64,000 nucleotides of DNA from Endoryza foliicola (GCA_965226965.1 OZ245715.1:1674001-1738000), one strand, 5' to 3'; counted from the stretch's first letter, positions 39,353 to 47,290 are shown. Notes: generated by a model from the letters alone, not told the origin. Numbers and translations: made by a program.

Positions 39353-39988
39353 TTAAGTTAGGTTTTGGTTAAACGGAATTTCTTCTTCTTTGGTGCCTCG
39401 GGCTTGTAAATAAACGGCAACACCGAACAATAAATTTTTCAGGATATTGAAAAAATAGTTGATCGCCCAGTAATCTACCAGTTCTTTTTCTGAAAGATTC
39501 ATCGAATAGAGAAAAATAAAGAAAGTACCAGATAGATATATCAAAATACTTGTTACCACCCAGAAATTAGGAGTCGAGTATATAAATAGATTTACTGGGT
39601 TTTTTATTTGCTCAAAATAAAACATTACACAGAGTGGCATTATTACGAGGGCTTGAGAAACAACAGGTATTGTGTCAAGATTTGCACCATACTTGGGCAA
39701 AAAGAACCAATTAACTATGCAAACGGGGATAAAGATAAAAATGGCAAAAAGTGCGACTTTTGTAGATATTGGAGATTTAAGCGCCTTACTTAAGAAAAAG
39801 GCGAAGGATGAAAATTCAATAACTGTAAAAATACTTAGGAGTAGGTTTGTAATGTTTTGCGCATTCTCACCTTTTAAGAATGTACTTGATGCAGTCAATA
39901 AAATATCAATCAAAAAAGCAAGTATAGAATACAAAAAAATAACCACCAGTTGACTGTTTTTTTTGTCTTTTAACAATAAAAACAGCAC
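39353..39988 (-). CDS. Seven-helix-type membrane protein, putative sensor of module 1
   Basis: At least six hydrophobic helices (LVVIFLYSILAFLIDILL, LLLSIFTVIEFSSFAFFL, VALFAIFIFIPVCIV, ALVIMPLCVMFYF, WVVTSILIYLSGTFFIFLY, ILKNLLFGVAVYLQ). The GTG at 39988 begins within a hydrophobic stretch. The frame stays open upstream for about 24 codons to an ATT near 40060, which would add FEKINKIDKFLQ and a seventh helix, so the true start may be a rare codon. It ends 19 nt before the kinase. The same order (membrane protein, kinase, regulator) occurs at 43935-41868. Confidence 0.7.
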   Translation of the reverse strand: MLFLLLKDKKNSQLVVIFLYSILAFLIDILLTASSTFLKGENAQNITNLLLSIFTVIEFSSFAFFLSKALKSPISTKVALFAIFIFIPVCIVNWFFLPKYGANLDTIPVVSQALVIMPLCVMFYFEQIKNPVNLFIYSTPNFWVVTSILIYLSGTFFIFLYSMNLSEKELVDYWAINYFFNILKNLLFGVAVYLQARGTKEEEIPFNQNLT

Positions 39989-40086
39989 CAGTGGTAATAA
40001 TGGGCTAATTAAGCTAATATTTTGGAGAAACTTATCTATTTTGTTGATTTTCTCAAAAATAGCTAAGTTTCAATAATATACAAAAA

Positions 40087-40470
40087 TTAGTCGTTTGTTA
40101 CGCCCCAATCATCAGCGTCAATTCCTTCTGTTCTAATAGGCTTAATTCTGTCAGCAACGATACCTTTTGTTGTTTCGAATTCACCTGTAGTGGTTACAGA
40201 AGTAACTGTGATGATAGCAGATTCGTTAGCGTCTACACCAACATAAACAAGGGTTTTTTGACCTAACTCGTTATAGGCGTTGTAGAAACGGATGCCTACG
40301 CAACCTGGTTGAGCCAAAATTTGCTCAAGGATGTTTCTTCCGATCAAATAAGCGCTTACGTCGGTAGGATTAGCGTCTTGATAAGCCTTAACCATTTGCT
40401 TACCTAAATCCAAACCAATTTCTTCACCAATTGCAGCGATGTTTTGGGTTTTGATGGTAGTCTGTGTCAT
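40087..40470 (-). CDS. Small soluble protein of unknown function in the signalling region
   Basis: A 127-residue protein from the ATG at 40470 (MTQTTIKTQNIAAIGEEIG), with no signal peptide or membrane helix. It looks like a compact alpha/beta domain, with LGKQMVKAYQDANPTDVSAY, GRNILEQILAQPGCVGIRFY, then KTLVYVGVDANES and an Asp-rich C-terminus (GIDADDWGV). I recall similar unnamed proteins in Chitinophagaceae but cannot name a family. The position between the sensor modules suggests, without proof, a related role. Confidence 0.7.
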   Translation of the reverse strand: MTQTTIKTQNIAAIGEEIGLDLGKQMVKAYQDANPTDVSAYLIGRNILEQILAQPGCVGIRFYNAYNELGQKTLVYVGVDANESAIITVTSVTTTGEFETTKGIVADRIKPIRTEGIDADDWGVTND

Positions 40471-40858
40471 ATAAAATTCTTTTTTGAAGAGGTTTTTAGC
40501 ACCGAATTCAGAGTAAAAGACCACCAAAAAAAAAATCTGGACAATACCTAAAACCTTGATAAAAAGGCGTAATTTGGACGAAACTTAGATCAGACGTAGC
40601 TTTTCGGCGATTTTTATCGTAAACTTACTAGGTAAAAATACGTAGTTGTACGCTAAAAATTTAGTAAAAATACGGTAAAATATTCGTAGACTTACGATGA
40701 AAAACTACGATTTTTTGAGGTTTATGCACATGTGTGAATAAACCCGAAAAAGCGGGTAGTTGAAATTTGGAGGAAATACGGAAAAAGGCAATTTTTCGAG
40801 TAAAAACACGTTAATGGCCTATAATTTGAAGTACAAGGATTTCAAAACGGGGAAGAAG
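40471..40858. other. AT-rich intergenic region with clustered CGTA/TACG words
   Basis: No gene is seen. Between about 40565 and 40715 there are about nine CGTA or TACG tetranucleotides (TACGTAG, TACGGTA, ATCGTAAAC, TTACGAT and others), many more than expected in AT-rich DNA of this length. They may be binding sites for one of the nearby regulators. Confidence 0.4.
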
Positions 40859-41036
40859 AAGTTGACTGATAGTGGATCTCTCTGATGGTCTTTCTTAGGA
40901 TTTTTGGAAACTTTTTACTGGACGGTATTCAGGACATTGGATGATTTGGAGAGGTTGCATACCTACATCAATCAACTTCTAGACAAAAGTACCGGTTGTT
41001 CAAAGTAAGAACAAGAGCGCATTTGCTCGATTTTGT
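40859..41036 (+). promoter_or_regulatory. Duplicated inverted-repeat element, copy 1, upstream of a solo regulator
   Basis: AAGTTGACTGAT (40859-40870) and ATCAATCAACTT (40967-40978) bound a 120-bp core. Inside are GGACGGT, CAGGACATTGGA and GAGGTTGC. After the second arm comes GAACAAGAGCGCATTTGC. The same words in the same order occur at 46172-46343, also ahead of a paralogous regulator gene. It could be a structured leader RNA, a small RNA gene or a miniature mobile element. Confidence 0.65.
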
Positions 41037-41130
41037 AGATAGGGAATTAAGAAAACAATTTCGTATAACTACGAATTCAAACTCGAAAAAAAACGAAGGA
41101 TTATCAAACCTATAAAAGAACCGCTGCATT

Positions 41131-41790
41131 ATGAGTACAGAAATGGTGATAAAAGTAGCCCTTGCCGATGATCATAAGATTTTTCGCGATGGAATTAAAA
41201 TGGCGCTCAAAGGAAAAGAGTACTTGAAATTGTTATGGGAGGCCGAAGATGGAAAGGATCTGATGCATAAAATGCAGTTGAAGAAACCCGATGTACTGTT
41301 AATGGATATCAGGATGCCGGAGGTAGATGGAATCAACGCCATTGGTATCTTGAGAAAAGAATACGACGATCTTAAAATCATTGTGCTAACGATGTACGAC
41401 GATCAAGAGATGATTAGTAAGATGTTGGAGCTTGGAGCCAATGCATACCTCACTAAAACCTCCGATCCGGATGAAATATACCAGGCAATTCTCACTTGTA
41501 TGAACGATGATTTTTATTTCAATGATCTCGTGAACAAGGCAGTACTGAGCAAATTGCAAACAAAGAAGCAGGTTCGTCAGTTTTACCCCAATCCGGTAAA
41601 ATTCTCTGAAAAGGAAATCCGCATATTAAAGTTATTGGCAGAGGATAAAACTACCGAAGAAATATCGAAAGAAGTGTTTTTAAGTCCACGAACAGTTGAA
41701 ACCATTCGTCAAAACATGAAAACCAAGGTCGGCGCCAAAACCATCGCTGGTTTGATTATGTATGGTATGAGGAATAAGTTGATAGATTAA
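41131..41790 (+). CDS. NarL/FixJ-type response regulator without kinase (solo 1)
   Basis: A 219-residue regulator: ADDH, phosphoacceptor D59 in LMDIRMPEVDG, LTMYDDQEMISKMLELGANA and Lys in YLTKTSD. The C-terminal LuxR helix-turn-helix is FSEKEIRILKLLAEDKTTEE and SPRTVETIRQNM. It is clearly closer to the regulator at 46553 (shared MISK, GANxYLTKxSD and FYFNDLVNKA/FFFNELTNKA) than to the two kinase-linked ones. No kinase is adjacent on its strand. It is preceded by copy 1 of the duplicated element. Confidence 0.94.
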   Translation: MSTEMVIKVALADDHKIFRDGIKMALKGKEYLKLLWEAEDGKDLMHKMQLKKPDVLLMDIRMPEVDGINAIGILRKEYDDLKIIVLTMYDDQEMISKMLELGANAYLTKTSDPDEIYQAILTCMNDDFYFNDLVNKAVLSKLQTKKQVRQFYPNPVKFSEKEIRILKLLAEDKTTEEISKEVFLSPRTVETIRQNMKTKVGAKTIAGLIMYGMRNKLID

Positions 41791-41867
41791 GTTTATTTGA
41801 TAGTATTTTTTGTGAAGTCAGATACCTTTTTGGGGTTATTCTGTGTACGGGTTGAATAATTCAATAT

Positions 41868-42515
41868 CTAAATATGGACTAGACCGTTTTTGATAGCAAA
41901 AAGAGCTAAGCCTACTCTGCTTTTTACTTCAAGTTTTTCAAATAGTTGATCTCGCATGTGATCTACATTACGAAGTGTAATTCCCAATGTGATAGAGATT
42001 TCTTTATAAGTTTGATCCGTTGCAGTTTGTTGCAAAAAAGTAATTTCTTCCTCCGATAGGATTGTTTTGTTGAATATGTCTTCTTTATTAAGTCGAAATA
42101 TTGTTGCGAGTCTATTGATAGATGAATTTGTGTAGTAATATCCAATTTCATTTACATGAATTAGTGCTTGTTTTAATTCAGTTGGATGAATGTCTTTTCG
42201 CAAAAAGCCTCTTATTCCTGATCTTAATAGTCTAATAAGGGCGGCCTCAGCATCATACATTGTTAGCATTACTATCTTAATATCTGGGTAATTAGAATTC
42301 AACCATTTGGATGTATCGTAACCGTCTAATTCAGGCATGTTAAGATCCAATATGATAATATCTGGTAAACTGTTAGATTTAATACTTTTAATAAGTTCTT
42401 TACCATTTGAAGCTTCTATGATAACTTTAAAGTCCCCAAAGTTATTAATAAGATTTACTAATGCAATTCTTAGTAATTGGTGGTCATCAACGAGAGCAAT
42501 TTTTATTGGAGTCAT
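41868..42515 (-). CDS. NarL/FixJ-type response regulator (module 2)
   Basis: A 215-residue regulator with VDDH, phosphoacceptor D57 in ILDLNMPELDG, Thr in MLTMYDAE and Lys in FLRKDIHP. The LuxR domain is LSEEEITFLQQTATDQTYKE and TLRNVDHMRDQLFEKLEVKS. Its ATG overlaps the kinase stop codon in ATGA, so the pair is translationally coupled. The AT content is higher than in its neighbours. Downstream it converges on the solo regulator gene with about 77 bp between. Confidence 0.93.
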   Translation of the reverse strand: MTPIKIALVDDHQLLRIALVNLINNFGDFKVIIEASNGKELIKSIKSNSLPDIIILDLNMPELDGYDTSKWLNSNYPDIKIVMLTMYDAEAALIRLLRSGIRGFLRKDIHPTELKQALIHVNEIGYYYTNSSINRLATIFRLNKEDIFNKTILSEEEITFLQQTATDQTYKEISITLGITLRNVDHMRDQLFEKLEVKSRVGLALFAIKNGLVHI

Positions 42516-43291
42516 GGTTTCTTAATTTTAAAGAATGTTATATTTTCATTTTCAGTAACTAAAGATTCCAATTGAGAATCTAATAACTTCAAGCGATGTC
42601 GGATATTAATCAATCCTGATGTATTTATCTTTGGGGTACTGTGTTTAATTGGATCTCCATTGTCGACAATTGATACTTGCATACATTCTGCTGAATACTC
42701 TAATAGGATTATTATTTTTTTCGTTTGAGAGTATTTGATTAAATTATTTAACAGCTCTTGAATAACCCTAATAATAGCAATTGAAAAGTCGTTCGAGATT
42801 TGAAAAGGCGTACCGATTACATCATATTCAACTCGTTTTGATGTAAGTCTGTTTATTCTCGAGACTTCATTTTCAACAGAGTGATGGAGACCAAATTCAC
42901 TAATTAAATCACTATTGATTCCCATAGAAATTTCTTTTAACTCTTTAATGGCATCGGTGATTGTCTGTTCAATATTGGCGAAATCGTTCATGACGTTAGG
43001 CGGCAGCTTACTTACTGTGCTATTTAAAGTTAGCTTTGCTAATGTTAGAGTAAGTCCAACCCTGTCATGTAACTCTTTTCCGACGTAATTCAAGGTGCTT
43101 TCTTGAGCATGAACTTCCGATTCTGACAGTTTATATTCATAAACAGCACTAATCAATTTGTCTTTTTCTATTTGCGTGATTCTTTGTTTTCTTGATTTGT
43201 TAAATGCGCTTAAGAAAAAAATAAATAGGATTAAGAAAGCAAAGGTTGAAGCGATTATAGCTGTATAGATATATTGAACCGAGTCTTGCAT
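42512..43291 (-). CDS. NarX-like sensor histidine kinase (module 2)
   Basis: A 259-residue kinase with one N-terminal membrane helix (residues 8-30), the HisKA_3 box NYVGKELHDRVGLTLTLAKL with His75, and a GHKL ATPase domain (VIQELLNNLIKYSQTKK, VDNGDPI, SGLINIRHRLKLL). It overlaps the upstream membrane-protein gene by 37 bp and the regulator gene by 4 bp. Like the module 1 kinase it has no extracytoplasmic sensor domain. Confidence 0.92.
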   Translation of the reverse strand: MQDSVQYIYTAIIASTFAFLILFIFFLSAFNKSRKQRITQIEKDKLISAVYEYKLSESEVHAQESTLNYVGKELHDRVGLTLTLAKLTLNSTVSKLPPNVMNDFANIEQTITDAIKELKEISMGINSDLISEFGLHHSVENEVSRINRLTSKRVEYDVIGTPFQISNDFSIAIIRVIQELLNNLIKYSQTKKIIILLEYSAECMQVSIVDNGDPIKHSTPKINTSGLINIRHRLKLLDSQLESLVTENENITFFKIKKP

Positions 43292-43935
43292 TTTAATGTA
43301 TGTATTACTGTTATAAGAAATAATAAATAAGAGAAGTCATTGATTGAATATAATGTAAAGAATACCTCTTTGTTGAAGTTGAAAAGAAAGTCATGAAGCG
43401 AGTATAATGGAATCGTTATTGTATACATAAAAATGTTTGCCACGAAATATAAAGTTTTAAAATCTTGAATAAGATTGATATTCCGTAATTCATCATTTCC
43501 AAAGTAAAGCACTAATGCAGACAGCGTTACGATTATTACTGATTGAATTGTATATAAAAGGGTAAAGTCTGTGGTTTGACTTGAATTGAAAAAATTGAAT
43601 ATGATAAATAAGATTTGAAAAATACTAACTAAAAGTGGAATATTCTTGTGTTTTTTTAAAGCAAGAACTGACCTAACTATCAGAGTAAATGAGATTATTT
43701 CGAATAATAGATATAAATAGATACTTAAAATAAATAGTGGAGTCAATCTATTCAGAAAGGATACTTCAAGTGATGGTAAAAAAGAGAGAGTGCACTGTAT
43801 AGCCCCAGCAATCATTGTCATTACTAATGGTTTAAAGTATCCAAGCTTTTTGAAATGCTTGATCATAAATACAGTTGCATATATGTAAGTTAATAGCATT
43901 AGAAATGCAGTTACGTCTTTTAACAAGTAATACAT
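43255..43935 (-). CDS. Seven-helix membrane protein, putative sensor of module 2
   Basis: A 226-residue protein with seven hydrophobic helices (AFLMLLTYIYATVFMI, PLVMTMIAGAIQCTL, LTPLFILSIYLYLLFEIISF, LVSIFQILFIIFNFF, LYTIQSVIIVTLSALVLYF, LYFVANIFMYTITI and FSYLLFLITVIHTL) and a short basic C-terminus. It is first in a tightly overlapping three-gene unit with the kinase and regulator. By position it matches the membrane protein of module 1. A role as the sensory partner of the kinase is inference. Confidence 0.8.
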   Translation of the reverse strand: MYYLLKDVTAFLMLLTYIYATVFMIKHFKKLGYFKPLVMTMIAGAIQCTLSFLPSLEVSFLNRLTPLFILSIYLYLLFEIISFTLIVRSVLALKKHKNIPLLVSIFQILFIIFNFFNSSQTTDFTLLYTIQSVIIVTLSALVLYFGNDELRNINLIQDFKTLYFVANIFMYTITIPLYSLHDFLFNFNKEVFFTLYSINDFSYLLFLITVIHTLKCKTRFNISIQL

Positions 43936-44056
43936 TCTCTGATAAGTTTTGGTACCTAAAATTTCAAACTTCTTGTTGGATAGAAAAAATATTTTATACG
44001 TTTTTTTGTGTTTTTTTTCTCCTAATTCCGTGGTGTTTTCCTCATGGTTGATTTTG

Positions 44057-44115
44057 AATGGTTTATGAAATTTGCTCTTCCTGTATGGAGCAGGAGGGGG
44101 TAGCCGAAAACCATT
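44057..44115 (+). promoter_or_regulatory. Hairpin-forming leader before the cysteine-rich lipoprotein gene
   Basis: AATGGTTT (44057-44064) and AAACCATT (44108-44115) pair perfectly and enclose an inner GCTC...GAGC stem. The structure ends 29 nt before the ATG. It may be a 5' UTR element. No T-run follows. Confidence 0.4.
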
Positions 44116-44143
44116 TTAGAGTAGGCATCTATTTTTCAAAGCC

Positions 44144-44710
44144 ATGAAAAAGTATTTTGTAATTGCAATCCTCGCTGTGATTGCCACCAGTTCCTACTAT
44201 TGTACGAAAAAGAGTAATGAGCCGCTTGTTGCAGATCATGAAGAACATCTTGAGATTGACAAAGCCGCAACCGGCAGCGGATGCACGTGCCCTGCCGGGT
44301 ATGCAAGTTGCTCGGCCGATTGTTGGTTTAGTGACTGTTGCATTTGTTGGGACCCCAAGCGCGAAACTGGCGGATGCGGTTGTTGGTTAGGTGTGTCAAG
44401 CTGTAAAACCGCACCTATTGGTTCTACGTCAGGTGCTTCAACAGCTGTAAAAACCATAAGATTTTATCCTGACCGGTTCTCAAGTTATCTTAATTACTTA
44501 AAACAATTTGGAGTAAGCACCACTGCACTATCCAATTCAATAACTACCATGAGCGCAGCCGGTCAATCCGGAGTCAATTCCAAAGGCAATTTTGTGCTTG
44601 TGAAGCCAGGAGACTACGATCAGTTTTTTGCCGCCTATGAGTCCTATATAAATACGCTTTCGAGAGAACAACAGTCCGCTGTTAGCAATTATATCGCAAC
44701 ATTAAAATAA
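44144..44710 (+). CDS. Cysteine-rich lipoprotein
   Basis: A 188-residue protein with a lipoprotein signal whose lipobox cysteine is C20 (SSYYC). Residues 47-87 hold ten cysteines (C47, C49, C56, C60, C65, C66, C68, C78, C80, C87) with several Trp and Gly, forming a compact, presumably disulfide-rich or metal-binding knot. The C-terminal 90 residues are a separate, cysteine-free helical part (RFYPDRFSSYLNYLKQFGVS, AAYESYINTLSREQQSAVSNY). I do not recognise the family. The adjacent downstream gene encodes a thioredoxin-like protein, which fits a need for disulfide handling. Confidence 0.75.
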   Translation: MKKYFVIAILAVIATSSYYCTKKSNEPLVADHEEHLEIDKAATGSGCTCPAGYASCSADCWFSDCCICWDPKRETGGCGCWLGVSSCKTAPIGSTSGASTAVKTIRFYPDRFSSYLNYLKQFGVSTTALSNSITTMSAAGQSGVNSKGNFVLVKPGDYDQFFAAYESYINTLSREQQSAVSNYIATLK

Positions 44711-44715
44711 ACATC

Positions 44716-45915
44716 ATGACAACTACTGCTATTACTATCCGAATTAGGTTAACAATTTTGTTTTGTATTCTGTGTGCAGCACTGAATTCACAAGTTGTAC
44801 TAGAAGGGAAAATCAAAGTTAAGAATGATTGGCGCCCCTATATCTACGTTGAAGAACAGGGACAGTTCAATGCGCCGCTTTTTCCGGTTGATTCTATTCG
44901 TGTTAGTAGTAGCGGTAGTTTCCATTATGTTGTGCCTCAAAACAAGATCAAATCCAGAATGATCAGATTAGGGGTTGTTCCTTTGAATTCAGGATATCAG
45001 TATTTTAAGGAAGGTATTGAGCAGAATGTTTTTTCACTAATCCTACCGCCAACTGGTAAAGTAACTATTTATGCTAACGCCGATAGCTTTTACAATTCTT
45101 CTAAAATATCGGGTGCTTCCTTGTTGAAAGACTGGATCGAGCTTCGGAGCATGAAAAATACGTTCAACCTTATTGGTTCAGAATTTATGAAAGAGAGTCA
45201 AAAGAAAATATCTGAAGAGGCAAGACGCAATTTGGTTGGTAAGTATCAGCGTAAAGTAATGAGTTTTCTACCCGAATATTCGGGAAAACTCAAACAGAAG
45301 ATCATTGAAGGAAATGATGATTATCAAAAGCTTTTAGTAATGAATGATTACTATGTTACCACAATGGGTAATTTAGATTCGCTTTTCTGGTCCGATCATC
45401 TTTTGAGAATGAGTGATACCTCTATTAAAGCTATTCGTGTTTTGTTTTATCAGCTGAGGAATGTTCAATTTACGCGGATTGGCATGAAACTGCCAAAGAT
45501 ATCAGTAAGGGATTCTAGTGGAAAGGAGTATTCAATAAGTAGTCAATTGAAGAAGATTAATATCATTGATTTCTGGGCAAGCTGGTGCAATCCCTGCCGC
45601 GTTTCAATTAGAGAACGATTACCACGATTGATTCGAAAATATTCCAGTGATAATATCCAGTTTATTGGTATTTCTGTTGACAAGTCGGTAGAAAGTTGGA
45701 AGAAAGCTTTGATAAAAGACAAACCTTTTTGGAAACAATTAATTGACAATCAAGCGGGGCTTAGTTTTATGGAACTTTTAAAATTGAACGCATTTCCAAC
45801 CATAGTGGTAGCAGATGACCAGGGCGTGATAATAAAGCAACCTGTGAATGAAGTTGAGTTGGAGGATTTTTTAGAAGAATGGATTTCAAAATCCAAAAAA
45901 CCTGCCCTTCCTTAG
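44716..45915 (+). CDS. TlpA-like thiol-disulfide oxidoreductase
   Basis: A 399-residue protein with an N-terminal signal (LTILFCILCAALNSQ), about 250 residues of DUF4369-like and helical sequence, and a C-terminal thioredoxin domain with active-site C291/C294 in FWASWCNPCR. A cis-proline occurs in NAFPTIVV. This architecture is common in Bacteroidota periplasmic reductases. It starts 5 nt after the cysteine-rich lipoprotein gene, so the lipoprotein is a plausible substrate. The 640-bp gap downstream leads to the duplicated element. Confidence 0.9.
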   Translation: MTTTAITIRIRLTILFCILCAALNSQVVLEGKIKVKNDWRPYIYVEEQGQFNAPLFPVDSIRVSSSGSFHYVVPQNKIKSRMIRLGVVPLNSGYQYFKEGIEQNVFSLILPPTGKVTIYANADSFYNSSKISGASLLKDWIELRSMKNTFNLIGSEFMKESQKKISEEARRNLVGKYQRKVMSFLPEYSGKLKQKIIEGNDDYQKLLVMNDYYVTTMGNLDSLFWSDHLLRMSDTSIKAIRVLFYQLRNVQFTRIGMKLPKISVRDSSGKEYSISSQLKKINIIDFWASWCNPCRVSIRERLPRLIRKYSSDNIQFIGISVDKSVESWKKALIKDKPFWKQLIDNQAGLSFMELLKLNAFPTIVVADDQGVIIKQPVNEVELEDFLEEWISKSKKPALP

Positions 45916-46171
45916 CAAGGAACAAACGATACTAATTTCAAAACCAACTGCAAAAGGCATCGATTGTTCGGCTGGACGTCTTGCGATCGGGTTGGGCAGG
46001 TTCTTATATTGTCCTGAAAAAAATTGCTGTGATAAGGTATAGGGCGGAGTGGTTCGGCAAAAACGGGCGCACTTTTCAATAAAATAAGGCGGTAGTTTTC
46101 AAAGGACGCGATTCGGTGTGGTAGTATCAGAGCTGGGTTCAGTTACCAGGGTGCGTGGTCAAAAAGAAAGA

Positions 46172-46343
46172 AAGTTGATTGATATTGGACTTTGCCGGTT
46201 TCATAGAATATTGAAATTCTTTATTGGACGGTTACTAAAGGACATTGGACGGTCTGAGGTTGCTAATCCTTATCAATCAACTTTAGAATACAAATTTACG
46301 GGCACCCAAAACCCTGAACAAGAGCAGATTTGCCCTATTTTCC
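46172..46343 (+). promoter_or_regulatory. Duplicated inverted-repeat element, copy 2, upstream of a solo regulator
   Basis: A perfect 12-nt inverted repeat AAGTTGATTGAT (46172-46183) and ATCAATCAACTT (46272-46283) bounds a 112-bp core containing TTGGACGGT, AAGGACATTGGACGG and GAGGTTGC. GAACAAGAGCAGATTTGCC follows. It matches 40859-41036 in order and spacing. The distance to the ATG of its regulator is longer (210 bp after 46343), filled with TTGCCC direct repeats. Confidence 0.65.
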
Positions 46344-46552
46344 CCTTTCGGATTTTGCCCTTTTTCTCGTAAAACTTCTTGCCCTTTTTCGAAAAAGCAC
46401 GCAATAAGCCATCGTAAAACCCCGTTTAAAAATAGGTAACCAGTATATTCCGAAATAGTATAATTTCGTAAATCTCCTATGGTAAACATCAGAGATTTTT
46501 ACCATTTTTAACGGCAAATTTTAAAACCAACCACGAAAGAAAAGCAAACCTC

Positions 46553-47227
46553 ATGAAACGACCCGACCAGGATCCTATCATTAAAGTGGCCATTTGCGAT
46601 GACCACACCCTCTTCAGAGCCGGTGTGAGAACCGCCCTGTCCGTTAAAAAGGACGTGGAACTAATTGCAGAAGCCGATAACGGTATGCAACTGCTGAACC
46701 TGCTGAAACACATCGAACCCGATGTGATTCTACTCGATATTCAAATGCCCATCATGGACGGCATCCAAACCCTGCCCGAAATTCGCAAGGTTCGCCCCGA
46801 TGCCAAAGTGATCATGTTGTCGATGTACAACGACCACTCCATGATCAGCAAACTGATGGAAATAGGCGCCAATTCTTACTTAACCAAGAATTCCGACTCC
46901 GAAACCATTTACCAGGCTATCAAAACCTGCTACGAACAAGAATTCTTCTTCAACGAACTCACCAATAAGGCCCTGCTTTCCGGCATCCGCACCAAACGCA
47001 ACGAACCGGTAGGCATCCAAGAAGCCAATTTGAGCGATAAAGAAGTACGCGTACTGAAACTGATGTGCGAGGAAAAAACAACTAAGGAAATTGCAGACAT
47101 TGTAGACATCAGCCCCCGCACCGTAGAAGCCATCCGCGACAAACTCAAGGTAAAAACGGGCTCTAAGAGTATGGCCGGCTTGGTCATGTACGCCGTGAAG
47201 AACGGACTGATCGATGAACCGAATTAA
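46553..47227 (+). CDS. NarL/FixJ-type response regulator without kinase (solo 2)
   Basis: A 224-residue regulator with CDDH, phosphoacceptor D62 in LLDIQMPIMDG, Ser in MLSMYND (in place of the usual Thr) and Lys in YLTKNSD. The LuxR helix-turn-helix is LSDKEVRVLKLMCEEKTTKE and SPRTVEAIRDKLKVKTGSKS. It is a paralogue of the regulator at 41131. No kinase is nearby on the same strand. A strong terminator follows. Confidence 0.94.
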   Translation: MKRPDQDPIIKVAICDDHTLFRAGVRTALSVKKDVELIAEADNGMQLLNLLKHIEPDVILLDIQMPIMDGIQTLPEIRKVRPDAKVIMLSMYNDHSMISKLMEIGANSYLTKNSDSETIYQAIKTCYEQEFFFNELTNKALLSGIRTKRNEPVGIQEANLSDKEVRVLKLMCEEKTTKEIADIVDISPRTVEAIRDKLKVKTGSKSMAGLVMYAVKNGLIDEPN

Positions 47228-47260
47228 GTGGGAAGTTTTAAGTTTTTAGTTATAGGAAAG

Positions 47261-47287
47261 CCGAAGCGATGCTTCGGTTTTTTTTGT
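47261..47287 (+). terminator. Terminator after solo regulator 2
   Basis: The stem CCGAAGC/GCTTCGG with a 3-nt loop is followed by a long T-run. It also lies just beyond the end of the convergent gene. Confidence 0.88.
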
Positions 47288-47290
47288 GAG

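Noticed and set aside
44236..44457. 73-codon minus-strand frame over the cysteine-rich lipoprotein gene
   Set aside because: It is antisense to a gene with a clear lipoprotein signal and conserved-looking cysteine pattern; no signal or motif of its own.
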